This document shows positions 8,963-17,535 of a DNA stretch of 64,000 nucleotides, piece after piece; the stretch's first letter is position 1; each line of letters begins with the position of its first letter. The notes under the pieces were generated by a model. The model ran no database searches. It saw only the letters and a list, made by a program, of their open reading frames with translations, and was not told where the DNA came from. The stretch is taken from positions 4,130 through 68,129 of the forward strand of contig NZ_LMWH01000259.1 in assembly GCF_001507435.1 (NCBI RefSeq), read 5' to 3'. This DNA is from Streptomyces sp. NRRL F-5122. GTDB lineage: Bacteria; Actinomycetota; Actinomycetes; Streptomycetales; Streptomycetaceae. The position numbers and the translations under genes are program-made.

Positions 8963-11014
8963 CTACTTCGCGGCGATCGCGGGATCGCTCACGCCCGGCT
9001 GTCCGTTCTCGACGTGTCCGGCGAGACGGCGCAGGAAGGACGGGTCGGCGTCGGAGGTGACGGTCAGGTCGTACCAGCGCCGGCTCGCCTTCAGGTCGAC
9101 GGTGTACTTCACGGTGTCGTGGGAGCGCACCGTGAACGTCTTCGCCTTCCCGCCGTATCCGTCGCCGACCTTCAGCTTCACCGTGCGGGAGCCCTTGTTC
9201 ACAAGGGTCAGCTCGATGTCGTCGCCGATGTACCGCGCGCCGACCTCGGGACCCGCCTGCTTGCCGGGTCCCTTGAAGACGCGCAGGAAGCCGTTCGGCC
9301 CGTGCACGGTCAGGTCGTAGGACCCTCCGGAGTACGCGGAGTTCCACGTGTCCGACAGCGTCTTGCCGGCTGCCGTGGTGTAGGTCCAGGGGCCGTCGGT
9401 GCGGTTGCCGGAGGTGACGAGGAACGCGGCACCCGCGTGTGCACCGGAGGCGAACGTCAACGTGAACTTTCCGGCTGCGGGGTCCGAGGAGCCCGTCACG
9501 ACCGGCGCGTACCCGAGCGGGCGGGCGGGCCGCAGTCCGCGCTCCTGCTTGGGCAGGACCGAGTCGGCGGGCGGGGTGGGCACGAAGTCGGGGTGACGGT
9601 CGCGGTCCGGCGGCTCGTAGCCGTCCGTGGCCGGCAGCGACACCGGCTTGGTGTCCTTGCGCGAGAAGTCGAACGCCGAGGTCAAGTCACCGCAGACGGC
9701 ACGCCGCCAGGGCGAGATGTTCGGCTCGTGGACGCCGAAACGGCTCTCCATGAACCGGATCACGGACGTGTGGTCGAACGTCTCGGAGCAGACGTAACCG
9801 CCCTTGCTCCACGGCGAGACGACAAGCATCGGCACACGCTGGCCGAGTCCGTAGGGACCGGCGACATGGGAGGCGTCGCCCGCGAGGACGTCCGGGCCGG
9901 CGTCGACCGTGGACTTGCCCTGCGCGGCGGAGGCCGGCGGGAACGGCGGGACCAGGTGGTCGAAGAAGCCGTCGTTCTCGTCGTACGTGATGAACAGGGC
10001 AGTCTTGGCCCACACCTGCGGGTCCGAGGTGAGCGCGTCGAGGACCTGGGAGACGTACCAGGCGCCGTAGTTCGCGGGCCAGTTGGGGTGCTCCGTGAAG
10101 GCCTCGGGGGCGACGACCCAGGAGATCTGGGGCAGCTTGCCGCCCTTGACGTCCGCCTTGAGCCGGTCGAAGAAGCCCTCGCCCTTGCGGGCGTCGGTGC
10201 CGGTACGGGCCTTGTCGTACAGCGGGTCGCCCGGCTTGGCGTTGCGGTACTGGTTGAAGTACAGCAGCGAGTTGTCGCCGTAGTTGCCCCGGTAGGCGTC
10301 CTCGATCCAGCCCCAGCCGCCGGCCGCGTCCAGGCCGTCGCCGACGTCCTGGTAGATCTTCCAGGAGACCCCCGCCTTCTCCAGGCGCTCGGGGTAGGTG
10401 GTCCAGCCGTAACCCGCCTCGTCGTTGCCGAGGACCGGGCCGCCGCCCTTGCCGTCGTTGCCGGTGTAACCCGTCCACATGTAGTAGCGGTTCGGGTCGG
10501 TGGAACCGATGAACGAGCAGTGGTACGCGTCGCAGATGGTGAAGGCGTCGGCGAGCGCGTAGTGGAAGGGTATGTCCTCACGCTGCAGGTACGCCATCGT
10601 CGTCGAGGACTTGGCGGGCACCCACTTGTCGTACTTGCCACCGTTGAAAGCGGCATGGCCGTCGTTCCAGCCGTGCGGGAGGTCCTGGATGAAGGCCAGG
10701 CCCAGGTCGTCGGCGTCGGGCCGGAAGGGGAGGATGTCCTTCGACCCGTCCGACTGGTGCCAGACCGACTTGCCGTTCGGCAGGGTTACGGGGCGCGGGT
10801 CGCCGAAGCCGCGGACGCCTCGGAGCGTGCCGAAGTAGTGGTCGAAGGAGCGGTTCTCCTGCATCAGGACGACGATGTGCTCGACGTCCTCGATCGTGCC
10901 GGAGCGGTGGTGCGCGGGAAGGGCCGCGGCGCGCTCAATGCTGTTGGAGAGCGCGGTGAACGCGGCGGTACCGCCCGCGAGTTGGAGGAATCGGCGCCGG
11001 TTGACCTCGGGCAT
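8963..11014 (-). CDS. Tat-exported phosphocholine-specific phospholipase C
   Basis: A 683-residue secreted phosphoesterase of the bacterial phospholipase C / acid phosphatase AcpA family, which hydrolyses the headgroup of phosphatidylcholine and related lipids. An N-terminal twin-arginine signal (NRRRFLQLAGG, residues 5-15) is followed by the active-site motif MQENRSFDHYFG (51-62). Further metal and phosphate ligands fall in the central domain, and two C-terminal beta domains of the family follow. I start at the ATG at 11014, nine bases after a GAGAGG ribosome-binding site; the longer frame adds no signal-like residues. Streptomyces plc genes are often phosphate-regulated, but I could not find a convincing PhoP box upstream. 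Confidence 0.92.
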   Translation of the reverse strand: MPEVNRRRFLQLAGGTAAFTALSNSIERAAALPAHHRSGTIEDVEHIVVLMQENRSFDHYFGTLRGVRGFGDPRPVTLPNGKSVWHQSDGSKDILPFRPDADDLGLAFIQDLPHGWNDGHAAFNGGKYDKWVPAKSSTTMAYLQREDIPFHYALADAFTICDAYHCSFIGSTDPNRYYMWTGYTGNDGKGGGPVLGNDEAGYGWTTYPERLEKAGVSWKIYQDVGDGLDAAGGWGWIEDAYRGNYGDNSLLYFNQYRNAKPGDPLYDKARTGTDARKGEGFFDRLKADVKGGKLPQISWVVAPEAFTEHPNWPANYGAWYVSQVLDALTSDPQVWAKTALFITYDENDGFFDHLVPPFPPASAAQGKSTVDAGPDVLAGDASHVAGPYGLGQRVPMLVVSPWSKGGYVCSETFDHTSVIRFMESRFGVHEPNISPWRRAVCGDLTSAFDFSRKDTKPVSLPATDGYEPPDRDRHPDFVPTPPADSVLPKQERGLRPARPLGYAPVVTGSSDPAAGKFTLTFASGAHAGAAFLVTSGNRTDGPWTYTTAAGKTLSDTWNSAYSGGSYDLTVHGPNGFLRVFKGPGKQAGPEVGARYIGDDIELTLVNKGSRTVKLKVGDGYGGKAKTFTVRSHDTVKYTVDLKASRRWYDLTVTSDADPSFLRRLAGHVENGQPGVSDPAIAAK

Positions 11015-11836
11015 GACTGAACGACCTCTCATCCTTGTGCGGATGGCCGGAACATGAGGAAATGTGTGCGCAGCGAGTGTTCCAAGGGCAACAAACGTCA
11101 AGGAAGGGTTCGATGGCGCGCATGTGAATGTCGCCGGTACAAGTGGTGTTTCTGTGCGCAGCACAGGCCGCCAGGTGGCGCTTCACCGCAGGTCAAAGAG
11201 CTGAACGCGCCTGCCATGACGATGACTTGTCCGGAGAGGTTGCCGCCGCGGGCTCCGTCGGGGACTCCCTGTGGACGCGTCCGGCGCAGGCGGTGGCGGG
11301 GTCTCGCACGACCGCGGATGAGGACCGCCGGGTCCGCCGAGGGACACTCGACTGTCGGCCAGGACCGGCTCCTCGGGGATGCGCCCCACCGACGGCGGAT
11401 GCGTCGTCACACGTCATTTCGCGGGAGCAGTCAACGACAGTGCGGCGGTTACGGAGCTCAGCGCGCCCCGAGCACTGCACTGCGGCGTGGCGGTGATATG
11501 GGTCAGCGGCAGGTCGCCGACTGTCCGGCGCGGCTTTTCGCCGCCCGGTTGTGTCCGCCGGGCGGCGACGGGTCGGCCGACGCCTCACATCTGTTGTCGG
11601 CCGCCGGAGCGGTCCACGGATCACGCTCCCCGGAATGCGGCCGGAAGGTCACGGACGATACGCACCCGACGTGGGCCGGAGAGACGAGCGCGGAATTCGG
11701 CCCCTACCGCGTGGTGACAACGCGATCGCCGGGTACGACGGTGAATTCCCGTCGTGGGCATCGAGCCGGGCCCCGCGATCACTCCTCGGGAGGTCCCGGC
11801 CCTGCCGCCACGCCGAGGGGGCCCGGTGGGCACAGC
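11015..11836. other. Gene-poor interval, no gene recognised
   Basis: This 822-nt stretch holds the phospholipase C promoter and no convincing gene. Its open frames have no recognisable domains. One clear structure is visible: a hairpin with perfect 10-bp arms (CGCCGCCCGG at 11539-11548 and its complement at 11558-11567, 9-nt loop), possibly a terminator left by a lost gene. Together with the relic at 12.8-13.2 kb it looks like decaying sequence. Confidence 0.5.
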
Positions 11837-12496
11837 TCATGCGCTGACGGCCTCGGTCTGGATGTCGTGACGGACATGGCCCATCAACTCGCCCAGGTCG
11901 CCGACGTCGGGGTCGAGCTCCTCGGCCCGCGGTGCCGCCTTCTGGAGCCATGCCGCCGTGGCCAGGGCCAGCTCGACGGCCTCCTTCCGCCGGCCGTCGC
12001 CGAGCAGCTCCTCGATCTTGAAGGAGATCCCCGCCAGGGTCTCGTCGTCCGTCTCCGGCACCAGGCTGTCCCTGAGACCGGCCGGATAGGGCGTCCGCTG
12101 CCGGGACTCCCGGAGCGCGGTGACGACCGCGGTGTTCTCGCTGTACTGGTCGAGGAGGCCCATGAGGACGTACAGCCGCGCCACGAGCCGCGGCAGACCC
12201 GGGTGCCGGTCCAGCCAGACCATCAGCTGCGTCTGGCCACCGAGGTGCTCGATCAGCTCCGACATCGCCGAGGCGAGTGTGTTGGGCAGGACCCAGTGGA
12301 ACGGCACCAGCCGCGCCACCTGGTCGGCGAGTTCCGACTCCTCCTGCCGGTCGGTCGAACCGGCGATGAAGTCGCTGACCAGCACACGGTCCAGCCCGAA
12401 GCCCGGAGGCGCGGTCCTGTCGGTCGAGGAGTGGGACGAGTCGTGACGCAGGCGCAGGAGCTCGTCGGCGATCCTGCTCAGCAGTTTCTCGTGCAT
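11837..12496 (-). CDS. Hypothetical helical protein
   Basis: A 219-residue soluble protein that I do not recognise. It is predicted mostly helical, acidic, and without a signal peptide or membrane segment. The N-terminus (MHEKLLSRIADELLRLRH) is amphipathic. The start is the ATG at 12496, because a consensus AGGAGG lies 4-5 nt upstream; the extended frame is Arg/Gly/Pro-rich and implausible. The good ribosome-binding site and balanced composition argue that it is expressed. It is isolated, flanked by an 800-nt gene-free stretch and by a gene relic. Confidence 0.7.
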   Translation of the reverse strand: MHEKLLSRIADELLRLRHDSSHSSTDRTAPPGFGLDRVLVSDFIAGSTDRQEESELADQVARLVPFHWVLPNTLASAMSELIEHLGGQTQLMVWLDRHPGLPRLVARLYVLMGLLDQYSENTAVVTALRESRQRTPYPAGLRDSLVPETDDETLAGISFKIEELLGDGRRKEAVELALATAAWLQKAAPRAEELDPDVGDLGELMGHVRHDIQTEAVSA

Positions 12497-12845
12497 GAGT
12501 CCTCCTGGCGCGCCGTACGTTCCTCGTCGTTCCCGGTGGGTGTTCGCTCCCGGCGGCATGCCGTGGGGGCGCGCGATCGACGGATGAATTGTCCCGAAAC
12601 CTCCCTCAATACTGTGCCCCACCGACGCCCGGGCTGCGCGTCCGCCGGTCCGGGCGGGCTACGCACGGCCGGGCCCGGTGGGCGGTCGCCCGGCCGGTGA
12701 GCGTTCGCTCACGGACCGTCCCGACGGCCGTGTCCGGCGTCGCCACGCCGTCGGCTCCTGCATGCGGCCCGGCAGCGGTCACCCGGAACCCGGCCGCGGG
12801 ACGGGGCAGCACGTTCCCCGTCCGCGGTGCGTGCCACGCCTGCGC

Positions 12846-13175
12846 CACGCGGTCGACGTCGCCGTGGAGTTCCTCCCGACCGGTGAGCGGCGGACCCTCC
12901 GGGCCGACGTGCTGGTCCTGGCGACCGGATACCGGCCGCGCGACCTCTCCACCCTGCTCGGCGAGTCGGCCGAGCTCTGTCCGCGGGACGACGGGGACGC
13001 GCTGCGGGTCGGCCGCGACCACCGGGTGGAGACGGTGCCGGAGGTGACCGCCGGCACCTATCTCCAGGGCGGGACGGAGCACACCCACGGCCTGACCAGC
13101 ACCCTGTTGTCGACCACCTCGGTCAGGGCCGAGGAGATCCATCGGTCCCTGCTGAAGGGGCGGACGCGGGCCTGA
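12846..13175 (+). pseudogene. C-terminal relic of a SidA/IucD-type N-hydroxylase
   Basis: This frame encodes about 110 residues matching the C-terminal end of L-ornithine/L-lysine N-monooxygenases, the FAD/NADPH enzymes that make hydroxamate siderophore precursors. The key pieces are VLVLATGYRP (the conserved ATGY), TYLQGGTEHTHGL and LLSTTSVRAEEIH, in the correct order and spacing and ending at a natural stop. The upstream parts, FAD-binding GxGxxG, NADPH domain and substrate pocket, are absent: the preceding 350 nt (12497-12845) contains none of them in any frame. A functional enzyme needs about 420 residues, so this is a remnant. No other siderophore genes are nearby. Confidence 0.75.
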
Positions 13176-13211
13176 ACCTCGCCCGGGCGGGACGTCCGCC
13201 GGCCTACGCGG

Positions 13212-13853
13212 TCACGGCGCGAGGAGCAGGCTGTCGCCGCGCTCCTTGGCGGCCGCGTAGCGCCTGGCCACGTCCTGCCAGTCGACGACCTGCCACATGG
13301 CCTCGATGAAGTCCACCTTCTGGTTCCGGTACTGCAGATAGAAGGCGTGCTCCCAGGCGTCGAAGACCAGGACAGGGGTGGAGCCCTGGCCGACGTTGCC
13401 CTGGTGGTCGTAGACCTGCTCGACGATCAGGCGTCCGCTCAGCGGTTCGTATGCCAGCACACCCCAGCCCGAGCCCTGGGTGGTCGCGGCGGCCTTGGAC
13501 AGGTGCGCCTTGAAGGCCGCGAACGAGCCGAAGGACTCGGCGACGGCGTCCGCGAGCTCGCCCACCCCGTCCTTCTCCAGGGGCTCCCCGCCGCCGTCAC
13601 CGGACATGTTGCGCCAGTAGATCGAGTGCAGGATGTGGCCCGAGAGATGGAACGCCAGGTTCTTCTCCAGGGCGTTGATCGAGCCCCACGCCTCCTTCTC
13701 CCGGGCTTCCGCGAGCTGCTCCAGCGTGTCGTTGGCACCCTTCACGTACGCCGCGTGGTGCTTGTCGTGGTGCAGCTCGACGATCTCCGGGCTGATGACC
13801 GGGGCGAGAGCCGCATAGTCGTACGGAAGTTCCGGGAGTGTGTACAGCCCCAT
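13212..13853 (-). CDS. sodF: Fe/Mn-family superoxide dismutase
   Basis: A 213-residue cytosolic superoxide dismutase converting superoxide to O2 and H2O2. The four metal ligands are visible: His28 (VELHHDKHH), His76 (GHILHSIYW), and Asp165 and His169 in [11 protein letters not shown]. Iron versus manganese cannot be settled by eye; Streptomyces enzymes of this type are usually iron-containing SodF. The ATG at 13853 lies 8 nt after GGAGGG, whereas the TTG two codons earlier is too close to it. It is downstream of a NiCoT permease on the same strand. A Nur-like palindrome lies 22-38 nt upstream, fitting the known repression of Streptomyces sodF by nickel-bound Nur when nickel SOD can be used instead. 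Confidence 0.93.
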   Translation of the reverse strand: MGLYTLPELPYDYAALAPVISPEIVELHHDKHHAAYVKGANDTLEQLAEAREKEAWGSINALEKNLAFHLSGHILHSIYWRNMSGDGGGEPLEKDGVGELADAVAESFGSFAAFKAHLSKAAATTQGSGWGVLAYEPLSGRLIVEQVYDHQGNVGQGSTPVLVFDAWEHAFYLQYRNQKVDFIEAMWQVVDWQDVARRYAAAKERGDSLLLAP

Positions 13854-13874
13854 GTCCAACGCCCTCCGACCTTA

Positions 13875-13891
13875 TTGCCAATCATGCGCAA
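13875..13891 (-). promoter_or_regulatory. Candidate Nur box upstream of sodF
   Basis: The 17-bp sequence TTGCCAATCATGCGCAA has TTGC and GCAA ends 9 nt apart, matching the published tTGCaa-N5-ttGCAA Nur consensus in layout. It sits just upstream of the sodF start, where a repressor would block transcription. Confidence 0.6.
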
Positions 13892-13935
13892 CTGCATGCC
13901 AGCAGCAAGATCCTCGCGTCGGGCCGCAGCCGGCC

Positions 13936-15096
13936 CTATTCGGCACCTTCCTCGGCCGGGGCGGGTCCGGCCAGGCCCGCGGTCCACTTCTCCTCGATAC
14001 GGCCGACCTTCCACACCAGCAGGGCGACGGCCCAGGTGGCGAAGAACAGCCCGACGATGACGTAGCCGATGATGTTCAGGTCCAGGCCCGAGACCCAGTC
14101 CCAGAAGGCACCGTGCAGACCCGCCTTGTCGGCGATCAGACCGAGCAGTTCGACGGTGCCGATGATCAGTGCGACCGCGACGGACAGTCCGGTGATGGTG
14201 AGGTTGTAGTAGACCTTGCGAACCGGCTTGGAGAACGCCCAGCCGTAGGCGAAGTTCATGAACGACCCGTCGATCGTGTCGAGGAGCGCCATGCCCGCCG
14301 CGAACAGGACCGGGAGGCACAGGATCGCGTACCAGGGCAGCCCGGACGCGGCGCCGGACCCGGCGAGCACGAGGAGCGCGATCTCGGTCGCCGTGTCGAA
14401 GCCGAGGCCGAAGAGCAGGCCCAGAGGGTACATCTGCCAGGGCCTGGTGATGGACTTCATCAGCCGGCCCAGCAGACGGTTCATGAAGCCGCGGCTGTTG
14501 AGCTGCTCCTCCAGCGCGGCCTCGTCGAAGTGGCCGGACCGCATCTGCCGGAAGACCTTCCAGATCCCGGCCAGGACGAGCAGGTTGATGATCGCGATGA
14601 CGTACAGGAAGGTCCCGGAGACGGTCGTACCGATCCAGCCGGTGACACCGTGCAGTTCGGAGCCGTCGTTCTCGACCGGCCCGGCCAGCGCCTTCACACC
14701 CATGGACAGCAGGAAGGCCAGCGCGAAGACGACGCTGGAGTGCCCGAGGGAGAACCAGAAGCCGACCGACAGCGGGCGCTGCCCCTCGCCCATCAGCTTG
14801 CGGGTCGTGTTGTCGATCGCGGCGATGTGGTCGGCGTCGAACGCGTGCCGCATGCCGAGCGTGTAGGCGGTGACGCCTATGCCCGCACCGAAGGTCTTGG
14901 TGCCCAGACTGTAGTGCCCGGGGGTGACGATCGCCACCAGCGTGAACCAGCCGATGACGTGCAACGCCACGATGAAGGCGGCCATCCCGCCCAGACGTAC
15001 CCACTCCCTGCGGGTCATCGATGTGCGTACGCGATGCCACAGGACGCCCCGCCCGGCGGCCGGGCGGGCGGGAGCGGAACCAGGAGCGGTGGTCAT
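13936..15096 (-). CDS. NiCoT-family nickel/cobalt permease
   Basis: A 386-residue inner-membrane permease with about eight helices. It carries the family signature RHAFDADHIAAIDN (residues 83-96, the HX4DH nickel/cobalt motif in helix II) and the second motif LGHSSVVF. NiCoT carriers import Ni2+ and/or Co2+ with high affinity and low capacity. The start is the ATG at 15096; the longer frame passes through the upstream palindrome. It is followed 82 nt later by sodF on the same strand, and its own upstream region carries a TGC-N9-GCA palindrome. Joint control by the nickel sensor Nur makes nickel the likely substrate. Confidence 0.92.
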   Translation of the reverse strand: MTTAPGSAPARPAAGRGVLWHRVRTSMTRREWVRLGGMAAFIVALHVIGWFTLVAIVTPGHYSLGTKTFGAGIGVTAYTLGMRHAFDADHIAAIDNTTRKLMGEGQRPLSVGFWFSLGHSSVVFALAFLLSMGVKALAGPVENDGSELHGVTGWIGTTVSGTFLYVIAIINLLVLAGIWKVFRQMRSGHFDEAALEEQLNSRGFMNRLLGRLMKSITRPWQMYPLGLLFGLGFDTATEIALLVLAGSGAASGLPWYAILCLPVLFAAGMALLDTIDGSFMNFAYGWAFSKPVRKVYYNLTITGLSVAVALIIGTVELLGLIADKAGLHGAFWDWVSGLDLNIIGYVIVGLFFATWAVALLVWKVGRIEEKWTAGLAGPAPAEEGAE

Positions 15097-15155
15097 GGGG
15101 GCGCGGGCCTCACTTCTCGGTGATCGACTGTCTTCAGTCGCGCCCCTCCAGGTTT

Positions 15156-15172
15156 CTGCGAATAGATTGCAA
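15156..15172 (-). promoter_or_regulatory. Candidate Nur box upstream of the NiCoT gene
   Basis: CTGCGAATAGATTGCAA keeps the TGC-N9-GCA spacing of the box upstream of sodF and of the published Nur consensus. It lies 60-76 nt before the permease ATG. Finding the same rare layout before both genes strengthens both calls. Confidence 0.5.
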
Positions 15173-15243
15173 CAACAACATGAGAGCAGCAAAACTCGCG
15201 CCAGGCTTCGGTCAACAGCCTCCCAAAGGAACCGCGCCCGGAT

Positions 15244-15292
15244 CGCCCCGCGCTTCGCCACCCCGCGGACCCGGGCGGCGAAGCGCGGGGCG
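15244..15292. terminator. Strong hairpin terminator after the GH87-like gene
   Basis: A perfect 16-bp inverted repeat (CGCCCCGCGCTTCGCC and its complement, 17-nt loop) lies 7 nt past the stop of the glucanase gene on the minus strand. It insulates the NiCoT promoter. Confidence 0.85.
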
Positions 15293-15298
15293 AGGGGG

Positions 15299-17476
15299 TC
15301 ACGAGGTCGAGTAGGCCTCCACCTCACTGAACTGCCCGGCGGGCCAGCCGCTGTTGGCAGTGACGGTCAGCCTCAGGTAGCGCAGATCGGTGCCGGCGGG
15401 CAGGGTGACCGTGGCCGTGTTGCCGGTCGCCGGATCGAAGCGGTAGCCCTGTGGGCCCGCCACCGTCGAGTAGCTCGAGCCATCGGTGCTGCCGAGCACC
15501 GCGACAGTCTGGGTGCGCGCGCCCCACGCCGAGGACGGCGGCAGTTTCAGCACCAGTCGGCGCACGGCCTCGGCCGAGCCGAGGTCCACCGTCCAGGACT
15601 GCGGGAAGGCGTTGTTGGTGGACTCCCAGTAGCTGTTGGCGTCCCCGTCCACCGCCTTGCCGGGGGTGTAGACGTCCTGCGATCCGGTCGCGGTGGCCGG
15701 GCGGCCCTTGGCCAGGTTGCGGTTCGGGTCCTGGGGCGGATTGCCCTGACCGGGCTGGGGCCAGGTCGAGCAGTCGGACCATGTGCTGTTCCAGCCGGAG
15801 TTGCCGCCCCCGTCGGTGAGCGCGAAGCTGCCGGAGCCGGACGGGTAGGGGCAGTTGTAGATCCCGGCGGAACCCACACCGGAGGCGGTCACATTACGGA
15901 AGACGGCCGCGCCCTGGGCTTCGGCCTGGACGACCACCGTGCCGGTGTTGCGCACGGTCGCGCCGTCCACGGTGACGTTCCTGACCGGGTAGCCCTGCCC
16001 GCCGCCCGATACGAACTCGAAGGCGCTGTAGGGGCTGTCGGTGATCGTCGTGTTGGTGATGGCGACCGTGGCGTTGATGGCGCTGTCGTAGGAGTCGACG
16101 CGCAGGGCGCTCATGGGGTGGTTCCAGTTGGGGTTCATGGCGCCGGTGCGGACGAGGGTGTTGCCGTCGACCGTGATCGTGCCCGCCAGCGGGTTGAAGG
16201 GGTCGAGGAACTTCTGGTTGGAGATCGCGATACCGCTGCCGAGGGCGTTGGTGTCGGAGATCAGGTTGTTCCTCACGGCGATGTCGCTGCCGCCGTAGAT
16301 CGCGATGCCGTTGGCGAGGTTCGGCTGGGAGATGGTGTTGTTCTCGAAGCTGCTGTTGGTGTCCGGCGCGTACAGCGACCACATGGCGAGCGAGTCGTCG
16401 CCCTGATTGCGCAGGAAGTTGTTGCGGACACGGACGCCCTTGGCGCTGCCGTTGAGGTTCAGGCCGTCGGCCGTGGTGTCCAGGATGCGGTTGTTCTCGA
16501 CGACGAGATTGTCGTTGTTGCCGGTCAGCCAGAGGCCCACCTTCAGATGCTGGATCCACATGCCGGAGACCGACGAGTTCGGTCCGAGCGAGCCGTTGAC
16601 GAAATTGTCGGGGCTGGAGTCGACACGCTCGGTGACCTCGCCGATGACCGCGAAGTCCTTGATGTGGACTCCCCCTGACGAGCCGGACTGGTCGATGAAG
16701 CGGGAGGTGTGCACGACGGAGTACCAGCTGCCGGCACCCTGGAGTGTCACGTTCTGCACGCCGCCCAGCGACGAGGTCAGCCGGTAGTCGCCCGGCGGGA
16801 TCCAGACCACTCCCCCCTGGGCTGCGGCGATGGCGTCCCGGAAGGCCTGGGTGGAGTCGCCCTGCCCGCTGGGGTCGGCACCCTTGGAGGTGACGGAGAC
16901 CGATCCGGCCGGCTGGGAGGCGGCGGGGGCGACCTGTTCGAAGTCGGCGACGTCGACCGTGACCTGCGTGCCCGTCGACTCGAAGGCGATCCTGTCACCC
17001 GCCTGGACGTTCTGCCCGAGCAACAGCCGCGCGTTGTCGTAGAAGTGGTGAGTCCTCGAGCCGGGGATCCACCCGGTGTCGACGTAGGAGTACTTGGAGG
17101 TGACCGCGAGGGTCTTGGACAGCCTCGTTCCGTTGACGTAGACGTTCAGCGTGCCGGACTGACCGTCGGGGACGCTGTAGGCGACGTTCACCGCGTTGGC
17201 CGCCCGCGGAACGGTGAACTCGACCCGCTGCCCGGCACCGAGCCGCACGGCCTGGCGCCCGGACGCCTCGGAGGCGAGGGCGCCCTGGGTGTAGTCCGGG
17301 CCGATCCTGGTACCGGTGGTCGTCGCCGACTCCGCCTCGACGGAGGTGAAGGGCAGGGTGGCGCCCGCGGCCGCGTGGGCCGCCGGAGCGAGGGAGACGA
17401 GCATGCCCGCGGCGAGGGCGACGGCCGCCCCCATTGCTGGCATGCGCCTGACATGTCTACCGGTGCTGCTGTGCAT
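15299..17476 (-). CDS. Secreted GH87-like alpha-1,3-glucanase (mycodextranase)
   Basis: A 725-residue exported glycosidase. A Sec signal peptide (residues 1-36, ending AAHA) is followed by a beta-sandwich carbohydrate-binding region (about 40-185) and a parallel beta-helix catalytic domain (about 195-560). The catalytic domain contains DGLNLNG near residue 340 and GDDSLAMWS with Asp360/Asp361, which match the acidic triad expected in GH87. A C-terminal F5/8-type C (discoidin) domain spans about 590-725. GH87 enzymes cleave alpha-1,3-glucan, found in fungal walls and bacterial mutan. The gene is last in the alpha-glucoside operon, 59 nt after the GH13 gene, so its oligosaccharide products probably feed that importer. 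The exact family (GH87 versus another beta-helix family) needs a profile search. Confidence 0.75.
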   Translation of the reverse strand: MHSSTGRHVRRMPAMGAAVALAAGMLVSLAPAAHAAAGATLPFTSVEAESATTTGTRIGPDYTQGALASEASGRQAVRLGAGQRVEFTVPRAANAVNVAYSVPDGQSGTLNVYVNGTRLSKTLAVTSKYSYVDTGWIPGSRTHHFYDNARLLLGQNVQAGDRIAFESTGTQVTVDVADFEQVAPAASQPAGSVSVTSKGADPSGQGDSTQAFRDAIAAAQGGVVWIPPGDYRLTSSLGGVQNVTLQGAGSWYSVVHTSRFIDQSGSSGGVHIKDFAVIGEVTERVDSSPDNFVNGSLGPNSSVSGMWIQHLKVGLWLTGNNDNLVVENNRILDTTADGLNLNGSAKGVRVRNNFLRNQGDDSLAMWSLYAPDTNSSFENNTISQPNLANGIAIYGGSDIAVRNNLISDTNALGSGIAISNQKFLDPFNPLAGTITVDGNTLVRTGAMNPNWNHPMSALRVDSYDSAINATVAITNTTITDSPYSAFEFVSGGGQGYPVRNVTVDGATVRNTGTVVVQAEAQGAAVFRNVTASGVGSAGIYNCPYPSGSGSFALTDGGGNSGWNSTWSDCSTWPQPGQGNPPQDPNRNLAKGRPATATGSQDVYTPGKAVDGDANSYWESTNNAFPQSWTVDLGSAEAVRRLVLKLPPSSAWGARTQTVAVLGSTDGSSYSTVAGPQGYRFDPATGNTATVTLPAGTDLRYLRLTVTANSGWPAGQFSEVEAYSTS

Positions 17477-17535
17477 GTGCTGATCCCTTCATGGTGGGGG
17501 TACGGGGATAGCAGGGTGTGGTGCGGCACAGCGGC

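Noticed and set aside
8777..11020. A 747-codon plus-strand open frame opposite phospholipase C
   Set aside because: Antisense shadow of the clearly homologous phospholipase gene, with low-complexity Val/Gly/Arg translation.
11015..11160. PhoP box for phospholipase C
   Set aside because: Only scattered TTCAC-like fragments occur; no two 11-nt direct repeat units could be aligned.
11128..11624. Open frames in the gene-poor interval upstream of phospholipase C
   Set aside because: No ribosome-binding site, no domain and shadow-like composition on both strands.
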